Shown here piece by piece: positions 39,701 through 50,820 of a DNA stretch of 64,000 nucleotides. The DNA lies in contig CM017558.1 of NCBI GenBank assembly GCA_007844125.1, forward strand, positions 29,731,891 to 29,795,890. The letters are read 5' to 3'. Each line of letters begins with the position of its first letter. The first letter of the stretch is position 1. This DNA is from Sinonovacula constricta (Eukaryota; Mollusca; Bivalvia; Cardiida; Solecurtidae). Under the pieces are notes generated by a model, which was not told the origin of the DNA, searched no databases, and was given only the letters and a program-made list of their open reading frames with translations. The position numbers were made by a program, and so were the translations under genes.

Positions 39701-42700
39701 TCAACTATTACATTAGTTTTACATTATTATACATTTTTTTTGTATAAACGTCAACATATTTTAACCATATATTATATTTGTGTAATTTAATACCACAAAT
39801 TGATTTAAAAACTTTTCCAGACCCCCTGAATTTAATTTAAACTAAAGCATTTTACTTTTAAACAATTTAAAAGTACACGTCCGTGATATAAAAGACTGGT
39901 GCACATACAATTATATAATCAAGCAAGACTTTTCCTATTTTTCGGAAACCAGGTTTGGTAACCGTACATGCGTTAATAAAGACGTCCTGTGTAATAAATC
40001 ACTACAAATTGTAATGACACAGTTTCAACATACAATGTCTGCTTTTAAGCTGCTCGCCCGAAATAATCATCAAAATAATTAGGCAGAAAGTTCGATTTGT
40101 GTCTATGTTTTTTCTTATGTGTAGATGCAGATAAAGAGGATGGTATTGTGACAAACAATAAGGGCATTGGAATTATTATACAACTGAATATTCAAGTATT
40201 TTTTTTTTTAAATTTAAACTAAGTAACTAGAGCAAATCTTTAAAAAATGTGAAGATTTTGCTCCCGTCCTGTTAGAGTACAACAGTCGATTGACATTTCC
40301 ACAGCGGTATTTGTTATTTTTAATCTATTTTTGAAAAGTTCCATGTGATATTGTGCCAATTCTACACATATTTATGTCTGCATCAATATAGTACAAATAT
40401 ATGCACCCATTGTGAGATATATATTTCTCTAACCGTGTGAAAATGTTACCATTTAGAGCTACATTATAAGACATTTCCTACAAAAGTATAGCTGCGAAGA
40501 TGTAGAAAAGAGCATAATATTTGATATATTAGACATTTAGCAATTTCCCTATCAGATCGGGAACAGAACAGAAAAACATGAGTATATTATCGTTTGTTTT
40601 ATATAGGGTATCTGTGTATGTCCGTTCGTAAAGTATGTCTGTACGTTCACTTGTCTGTCAGCCTGTGTAGCTTCATACACACCCACATAGACAGACGCAT
40701 ATGTTTTTTACAAGAGTGTCAAGACGGTACGTATTGACAAGGATGTAGCAGTCACTGCATAGGTAACTCTCGTTGTGATAAACGAGACGGGCGCTGCTTC
40801 AGAGGCTGGAATCATTTAAATCATTTAGTTATGTTCTGTGATCTGAAGCATGCTCAATATACCAACTGAAATGTGATGCAGGATACCGTGACAAGGAAAC
40901 AAAAAGGACGTTTTATTACATCTGTAGTTTTTATTCCATTTAAATCTATGTTACATGAAATGATTTATAACATTCCACATATTTCACGTTTTAGCTGAAG
41001 TGATTACGTCTCTGTTATTATTGTGTATATAGTTATTTTAAGACGATTGATAGTGCTATGCAGGACGGCTGAATACCAGTTCTCGTATCAATACAAATAC
41101 CGCTGTAAAATATTCGCTTATAAACCGTGTCCGTCATTTTAGCAGCGAACAACTAATGGAAGAAAGTACCTTTTAAATAGTTGCTCCTTCACATTTCATC
41201 GAAATCGTGAAACAGCATGGGTGTTTGTTTATTTACAAATTAGCTGCAGTTAAAATGATTTTATATCCGCAATTTCCGTGTTTGCCTAAATGATATATTA
41301 ACCGAGTGTTCCGAATGTGGATTACCATTCTGTGCGCTTCATTTTGATCGATTCAATTTACAATGCAGTTATCTAGTTGTAACATATATTATTATATATC
41401 ATCCAGTAACGTAAGCTGCATACATACATTTGTTTTACACTTTGATGACAAGATAATATATATAATCGTGACATCATAAAGGTCCGGCCCCTGTTGCAAC
41501 AAATAATGGATTTTTAATGAGTTTTATAACGTATAACAAGCAAGTAGTATTAATTACTACAGTTGACCTATTACAGAATGTAGCATAGGGTATAATGGTT
41601 CTGGGTGTCAAGAAAGATGTGGCAATCACTGTGTACACAATGATGTCTGTGACAAGGAAGATGGTCACTGTGATCATTTGTTACGTCAGTAATACTACTT
41701 TGTAGCAACGCTTTGCTAAAATTATTATAATTATTACTTGTGCATAATATACTCAACGCAACCTCTTAATACATTTCTCTACATCTGTTTACGGTAATGT
41801 CCGAATTTCCGAAACTTTAAGGACGTTTTATTAAGTGTTTCTCGTCCAATTCAGTATGAAGTCCAGTTTGTCAATCACTGAACAAAACCATTAGTCCTCT
41901 CAGTCGGTCTTTTTGCGGACGAACTGAGACAATACGTTTACATTTTAGTTCCTGTATTTGTGTAACATATAATCTCAGTGATGTTGTTTTATATTTTTAA
42001 TTTTACATTCAACTTGCGTTTTTGCCTGTGTTTAATAATAGTTTGAATACATGTGATACTACTCATATGGTATTAGCATATTATGATGATTTACATAATA
42101 TATGCACATTTTACGAAATATTAATACATTTCAATGTATTATTTAGTAGCTTACATAATTCCATGAATATTTGATTACTACAGTTAAATATTTTTTGCAA
42201 AGGGATTGAGGTGTAAAGATTTCTTTCTATGATGTTATCATTTAGAAAAGTTTTAAGATGTCACTTTACCGTAACGATGTTTCCAAAACTACAAAAATGG
42301 ATATAAGAAGTGAATTGCAAAATCAAAGCGTGAAATACATCTAGATATTTTATAAATATGTGTTTTGTCATGAATTGTCGTAACCATGTAGAACTGATGT
42401 TACCGAATTTCAAAAAGCGATCCTTGTAAATACGGTCCAGTCTGTTTGAAAATTTGTTTCGGTCACTGCTTGAACAACGTGAAGTGTGACAATGTTCGAG
42501 GACAGTGTCCTCAGGGATGTGCTTCTGGGTGGATGGGCGAAAAGTGTGATACGGGAAATATAATTCTCTGACCAAGGTTATTTGTTACACAGACAAAATT
42601 ACAAGGGTGCAAGTTGTATTAGTCTTTTAATTACAAGTGTAAGCCTGAATACAGATCGAGCCAGGCTAGATCCTTCAAGTGGTGAGGTCTTCCATGTAAA

Positions 42701-45700
42701 CTGTACTGGTCCTAAAAAGACTTAAGATTAAAGTGATTAAGGTCTTCCTTAATCAATAGTTACTGAACGTAACTTATATGATAATATATTTGACGGTGGT
42801 ATGTATTTAAAGAACACAAACTTCAATTTCTAGTGTACAACAACAGTGGATCCTTTAAACATTGCTTTACACTTGTACACTCGGAAAAATATGCAGCGAA
42901 TACCTTTCTGGTTATGTTGCTGACATGTTTAACTCGAACATGTGATTTTTTTTTTTTTAAACATATAAACTACATAGCCATATGTTATTCGTGTATTCAA
43001 ATTACAACATTCGTCTAACTAAATGTATCGAACAGAAATAAAGGTTATATAAAAAGTTTCGAAAGCAACATATTTTTTTCTTATGTGATCTACTTGTAGA
43101 ATGTCCAGACGGCACCTATGGACTGGGCTGTTCTTACACGTGCAGCGACAATTGCCTGAGCTGTGGACTATGTGATAAACAAAATGGATTTTGTGAAACC
43201 GGCTGTAAACCTGGCTGGAAAGACAATACGTGTCGTACAGGTAAACGGATAATACTGATTATGAGGAGGAGGAGAAGACCAGAGAGAATGGTAACTATGT
43301 CATGTACTTATCATGTTGAGGAGGAGGAGGCTATGGTGATAGTAATTATGCTATTGCTGCTACAGCAAAGAATGGTGGTGATGATGATGATGATGATGAT
43401 CAGTTATCATAATCGATAAATAAATAATCAGAATAACAAGGATTATCTAGATAATAAGGACATTGATGATAATAATCATGATAAGATAGTAATTGTATTG
43501 GATTATAAGCGTATGTGTCATTTCAACGTACATTGATAGAACGTATGGTCAAGAATGTAAGGAACAATGTAGCGATCACTGTGTGGGCAATGATGTTTGT
43601 AGCAAGGTAGAAGGTCACTGTCCCCGAGGATGCTCCGCCGGATGGAAGCGAGACAAATGCAAAATAGGTCTGTGAACATAGCTAGTTTTTTCGTATTTCA
43701 TTTTATTGCTAAAACCAATCTGTTATTCCTAACGAAACCTTTTTTAATTGTGCATAATTATATTTGTAGATTATTTAGGTATAAAATGTGAATTGTAAAA
43801 TGTTATATAAATAATTTCATTTGAAATGTGTTTATGTACCATCCACTTGTTGACTTTTAAAAGAAACTTTACTGAAAACGTGCCATTGATATTTTAACTG
43901 GAACTTGATCAGATCAGCAGAACGTACAGCTCTATTCTTAGCCATTTTAAAAAGAAAAAAGATGATCAATTTAACGAATATAAACATAAACATATTTATG
44001 AATAAGGAGATTGCAACTACTATGTCAAAGTTCACCATCATATTGAAGCCTATGATTGAATATTTACAAGACTCAGACTCGGATCCAGCTACCTAGGTGA
44101 AAAAAATAAAGCCACCCCCTCAACCACCCCCACTCCCATCACTCCCCCGACAAAAAACACGCTCTTTAATTATTTAGAAGAAGTAAATTATATTAAATAT
44201 ATTTAACACTACATAAACTTAAATAATACAATATCCAACATATATCATATCCAAACCAAACAATAAATAAAGTTTCCAAACCCACGAGAAAAGTGGCACG
44301 TGTTGGGGTGAAATCCCTTTAAAATCTAAACATTCCTAGTAAACCCATTCCCTGTGTGGCTGAACCCTAATTTGGCAGGAAGATTATGACTGCTCTTTGT
44401 CTAAAGGCATTTTACCTCTATGAAATTATTTCTTAAAATTTTCACCAGTGAATTATTTGCTACTTCTGATTAAGGTCGGCCCTTTTTTCCACTAAAAGTG
44501 GATATAAAATCGGATTATTATGAACAGAATAACACATTAAGGGTAACCACCTAAATAACTAATCACCGTATAAAATTAAGGCAAATAGATGGAGCGTAGC
44601 TGAATAAACGGTGGACTTTTAAAGACCCCGTAAAAACAAATATATATCGATAGAAATTCATTTTATCTTTCTTTTAAAAGTGGTATATCCGAAACTTTGC
44701 CTATATCAAAAATATGTAACAATATCTAACATCTGTGTGCGGGTTTTAGGGCAGTAAATTGGTTAATCAGTTCAAATATATTCATTCTTTTCAAATCAAT
44801 AAATAAGAATAATTGAAATTCCTGCTTCGTCAGAGCAGATGACGTGAATGAGCTGAAACATGAATGGTCACGTAGCTTTCCCTGTTTAAGAATTAGCTAA
44901 CTGTGCAGCGCGACTCAGATAGGAAATACATTTTTAATGACGATTGTGGCGTTATGGTTTACATTTCACGCAGGTTTGTGACACCAATAAGCACAATTTT
45001 AGAGATCTGTTCAGGTAACAATGATTTATTTTGTTGTATGTGAAGAAAATTAGTAGATCTTTGTTGAAATATATATATATATTTCAAATTATCCAGGCTT
45101 CCCCTTTACTCCATACATACATGTTTTATTGCATTGTGCGGCCGGTTTAGATCCAGATCTGCTGACACCTTAGTGCTGTCTGATCTTGATATACACTGGT
45201 TGCATCTTGTACATAAATAACATAATGGATCAAAAGCGAATGGATGTTCCGGCTGATCTGGTTCTACACTTATCACACATGCGATAAAACCCATACATAT
45301 GGATTAAAGGGTTATTATTATCCCTTAGCCTTTCTAATATATTGTGATAACTGAACTTTTATTTTCTATATAGATTGATCTTGAAACATGCAAGAGAAAA
45401 AATATTGGCACTAATAAAATTTGCAATTGTTTTTTTTTCTTTGTCATTGTGTTGTGAGACAGTAATCGAGCCAAACTGTTCCGCAATTCTAAGCAGTACA
45501 ACATTTTAACAATCAGAAATTACCGCATGACCTTTATCTAAGCTAACAAGTGGATAGGTCGAGCTGTGTGCAGTCTTTCAGTGTACCAGACTGCAATACA
45601 GAATACATGTTTGTGATTAAACATAAACATTATTTGTGTTGCATAATTGTGCATGCAGACAGACTCCAGCTCCAATGGTCACTAGTAAGAGTCCCCGGAG

Positions 45701-48700
45701 TTTTTTAGTCAATCAAAAATGATATCATGATATCGGATTACTCAAGGAATACATAAATATAAACATGTTTTCTTCTTCAACAACAAACTGATTTTTATCA
45801 GAGAGTTTCATGTAAACAATTAACTTTCTTTGAAATCAAAATAACTTTAATAAAAGAGGGCTGTCTGGTTGGTTTTTGCCTGTTGGGGGGGGGGGGGTCA
45901 TATGTAAAGGCATAGTTTTTCTTTCAATTGTCATCTTGTGGCCTTTCATATTGCTGGTCTATGGGAAAATATACTTGGCACTTAAACCATGTTTTCCTTG
46001 ACATGGCCGTGGGGTGGGGGTTGGGGGGGGGGGGGTCTTCAAAATGACATAATTCGGAAGATAATTTGAATTTTGCTTGTAACTCAAGGCAACGTTGCCA
46101 TTTCTTACAACCTTTGCAACTCTGGAGATTTTAGTCAGCCACGCAGATGTGAGCTTTTTATCGTCAGGAATCTTGTAAAAATTGCATGTGGCATCCCGAG
46201 ATCTCTCATTGTTACAATCTTCGGCACAGCAGAAATCGTTCTGTCCCATAGCAAAATAAAATTATCTAAGCGAGTACAATTCATTTAAAACAAATACATA
46301 TTAGTTCTGATGATTTGATGTATCATTTTAATTTACTTTGTCCCTGTTTTTATGTGTGAAGAAGAAACGAAAGTAAGTCAGCTGTTCTATGTTTACAAGC
46401 GAGTGCATAATCGTAACCCTCCCACCCCGACCTCAAATCTCGCGGAACGCGATTGCGCGAGATTTCGTAATTTCGAAATCGAGAATAGGTACGAAAACTT
46501 CATAAGTGTGTAATGTTAATTTGCGTGTAAAAATATGCTCACCGATAGTTTGCATGTACCGGAAATGTAATATATATTTTCGTTTTTGTTTACAACCATA
46601 AACTGTTTTGTATTTGTATAGCATTTATTATCGCATTTAGAGTTCCGATGAACTATTGTATAAGCATAATAATGTTATTAGAAAAATGTTACAATATATA
46701 TATATACGCATCAAAGAATTATGTGACGGCACAGTATAAGTAACCAATGTGCCATGTGTCGGCCGCCATAGTACGGAATTGGCGAATATACCCTATTACA
46801 AGGGGATAAACTGTAAAGTCGGCTGAAGGAGCAGTAGCTTGAAAGTAGACTATAACTTGGTATTGCCTATCATGTAGTCTCCACTAGTTTTCATTTCAGC
46901 ATAAACAAAACACTATCCTGAACTGTGTACTCCCTAGTTTCTTATTTTATATTAAATGTGATGCTGATTCTGATGGTTTTATCTGACAGTGCGATTGAAT
47001 CTCCCTTGTTGCCACCATTTGATCTTCTAGCGTGTTGCTTGAAGATCATTTCTCTATCATATTTTGATACTTCGTTGTTTAAAACACTGTGAGTAATCTG
47101 CCAACGGCCGCTGTATAAAGAAAGTTTTTTTACAATTGTGCGCACGTCAGGATATTTTTTTCACCATTTTTGGCTGTGCCTCAGTTAAAGATTTTAACAT
47201 GTTAGTAAAAATAAGTTTACCGACTATGGAAAATATGTATGTTTGTTTTGTCACGCTTTTATGACGATTAAGAAGTGTCTATGGTTAATGCAATGATAAT
47301 GCTTTTAAAGGTCCTCACTAGAAAATATACATTTACTTGCAGAATGCAATGATGGGACATATGGTCTAAGCTGTTCAGGAATGTGTCACTGTGTGAACGA
47401 CGATACGTGTAACAAAGTAAATGGACACTGTCTCAGTGGATGTGCTTCTGGTTGGATAGGCAAAGCATGTGATTCAGGTGTGTTACAGATGTAGTGAGGC
47501 ATTTTAAACAGCAAACGTACTTTGGGTTTAAATTGATATCTACAGATATTTGTTCGGAGGAAGCAAGCAATATTAATGAGAATGGTGAAAATAACTTACA
47601 TCAAAAGAAATTGTTATTCTTTTCCTTTTCTTGACTGTTTATAAAGTTTCCGAAACATTAACGTCTTTAAAACATGTCCACGTATTATTTAGTAGCTGAC
47701 AGAATTCAGTGAATATGTAATAACTAAAATAAAATATTTTTCCAAAGGGAACAGGGCGTAACATTGTCGTTCTATGATCTTTTCATTTAGAAAAGGTAGA
47801 AAGTGACCCTTTGCCGTTACAAGGTTTCGTTAACTACAGACATGATGCCAAGACAAACTGAATCGGAAAAGTCACAGCGTGGAAGACATATCTGGATTAT
47901 ATATCTGGATGTGTTTTGTCATGAATTGTCGTAAGCATATGAAGCCTAAACAGTTGTCGTCATATTGGTATCATAGTGTATGTTCAGTTTCTATTAGAAA
48001 TGATGTTACCGAATTTCAGAGTGCGATCCTGGTAGATACGGTCCAGACTGTTTACAAACTTGTTTCGGTCACTGCTTGAACAACGTGAAGTGTGACACTG
48101 TTCGAGGACACTGTCCTCAGGGATGTGCTGCTGGATGGATGGGCGAAAAGTGTGATACGGGTAATATAAATCGCTAACCAAGATTATTTTTACACAAACA
48201 AATTTACAAGGCTGCAAGTTGTATTAGTTGTTTTAATTACTAACGAAAGCCTGAGTACAGATCGAGGCAGGCAAATATGATGAGGTCTTCCATGTAAAAC
48301 GTATTGGTAAAAACAACATGTCGGGTTCTTATTCAATAGTAACTGAACGTCACTTATATGATAATATATTTGATAGTGGTTTGTACTAAAAAGAAATACA
48401 GACGCCAATGTCAAGTAGACTACAACAATGTTTCGTTTAAAAGTTGCTTCACACTTGGACACTAGTATGCAGCGAATTCCTTTCTGGTTATGATGCAGCC
48501 CTGTTTAACACGTACATGTTATTGATTTTTAAAACATATAAACTACTTAGTCATATGGTAATTATTTGTTAATTTGTTAATTCGTATGACTGGGACCAGT
48601 CGCAACTAGTCTTAAAATAAACGCGGGGTGGTGTGTGTGCATGGGTGCCTGCGTGCGTGCGTGTGTGTAACTTTTATACAAATAAAGACTTGTAATCAGT

Positions 48701-49470
48701 TCAATGTATAGTTTTAAAGACGTGGGTGATATGACAAAGTACGAAGTCTGAGGTCCGTTTTATTGACCGAAACATAAGTCTATACTTATTATATCACATA
48801 CCCTCTGCACTTATGTTATGTTGTTATTGCTTTTTACTACAAGGAGCCATTCGCGCTTCTCATTTCAGTATACAAACATTAGATTCAATTCGCCAGCGCT
48901 AATTTGATCAAAGTATGTTTTAATATTTTTCCTCTACAGATAATCATGAAACGCATTTAGTGTAGGGGCAGAAAAGGATACTATCACGATCCTTATGTTC
49001 TCTGTGCTCAGGTGAAAACATTCTCTAGTCATTATCACTTAATATTGACTCACACATTAATACTGCGTTCCAATTAACCCACGTTAAATTCACATTATGT
49101 TGGATATTTTTTTATAATAGTCTCCGATCGTGATATAGTTGACCTTGTAACGGTCGAAGTTTAGAATGCGGCTTACGTCACAACTGTTTTCCCTATTGAT
49201 AGAATACTCTCCTTGACGAGATGATGAAATATAGAACCTCGAAGTAAATTCTAGAAGGTTTTTAATAAGCGATGCAACTGGTAAATTCTCTAATAATATT
49301 AGGTATTGTAAATGTGGTGCTACGTTAGACCTACATAGACCTTCAACAAAGATGAATACAACACTTGCTTAACAGAAGTGTGGCAATATACCTTTACATT
49401 ATAACTAGTGTATTTTTGTATTTGCATTATAATATTAATTTTATCATGTAAGGAGATAATGTTATTAGGA

Positions 49471-49557
<87 letters not shown>

Positions 49558-50756
49558 GAGAGAGTAACTATTATCCAAGTGTTGTAAAACTTGTTGCATA
49601 ATTTTACTTCTGATAAGCTTCTTTAATTAAAAATGCGTTTCGTTGACCATAATGTTAGATTTTTTATTATTCTTCAACTCGTTAAAGCATGCGCTCCTGG
49701 AACATTCGGAATTAACTGCTCCCAGGCCTGCGGCCGTTGCTGGAATGACGTTGCATGCAACGAGGCGAGTGGACAATGTCCCAGTGGGTGCGAAGAAGGA
49801 TGGAGCGGTGGAGATTGTAAAACTGGTACCTTGATTCAAAACGTGACTTTAAACAACGAAAGTTCTTTGTTATATTTACTACTATAAGGAAATGATACTT
49901 GGAAACACAACTGATCGATGCATTACTTCAGAATTATAAATGTGTGTTATGCACAGAATTGCATGAAATTTTCATTGATATTGCAACAATCTATCTGATG
50001 TGAACAAAAATAAACCCATTTTTAAACTAATAAAAACATTGCTTTTGTTTTGTATATGTGTATAAGACTACAAGTGTAGGGAACATGGGTGTCTCTATCA
50101 GCCTGCAGTTACGGGTGGTATGGCCGTGGCTGAGGAATGAGATGTAGCGGTCACTGTGCAAACAATGATTACTGTAACAAGAAAGACGGACTGTCTCATT
50201 TTGGATGTGACGCTGGATATCGGGGCGACAATTGTTCTACGAGTAATGTACTGTTATCATTGTAAAGGGCTTAACCTATTTAACATTTGTTCTGTAGTTA
50301 TTTAAAACACCTCTTGAATTGCGGGTATGTTGTTGTTTTAGAGATCGGTTGCCCTGTACACACGTTTGGACTTGACTGCACGCCATGTGGGCCATGTAAG
50401 AACGGGTCATGTGATCCCGTCACCGGAGAATGTCCTTCTGGTTGCTATGACGGATACGTCGGCAGTATGTGTGAGACATTTAACGGCATGTACACTGTCA
50501 ACGCCATACTTGTCGGTGCTGGGGTGGGCGTAGTCATAACCTTACTTGTTGCGGCAGTGCTTGTTGCTGTAATCTGGAAAATAAAACAAAGGTAATGTTC
50601 TACGTTTTAACTGATATCAACAATAGAGAAGATGACAATATTTCTACGTTCGAACACACTGTACTGATTCTGTTTATTCTTCATATTCTTCATATTCTAT
50701 TCTTAATCTTCTTCATATATTATCATTATACTTATTATTAATATTATTTTATTATA

Positions 50757-50820
<64 letters not shown>

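Larger units (their letters stand above)
43370..47342. other. Intron between EGF exons 9 and 10: repeats and a nested minus-strand exon
   Basis: Apart from exon 9 at 43554, this stretch holds a GAT/GAG-rich simple repeat (43260-43400), repeat fragments at 44868-45300, two poly-G runs (45887-45897 and about 46010-46036), the THAP-like exon and an upstream palindrome. No further plus-strand EGF exon was found. Confidence 0.6.

Noticed and set aside
42261..42575. 104-codon antisense frame, and its counterpart at 47984-48217
   Set aside because: Both are shadows of the duplicated EGF exon on the opposite strand.
50131..50133. TGA at a cysteine position read as selenocysteine
   Set aside because: No SECIS element seen, and another cysteine of the same exon is lost, which fits decay better.
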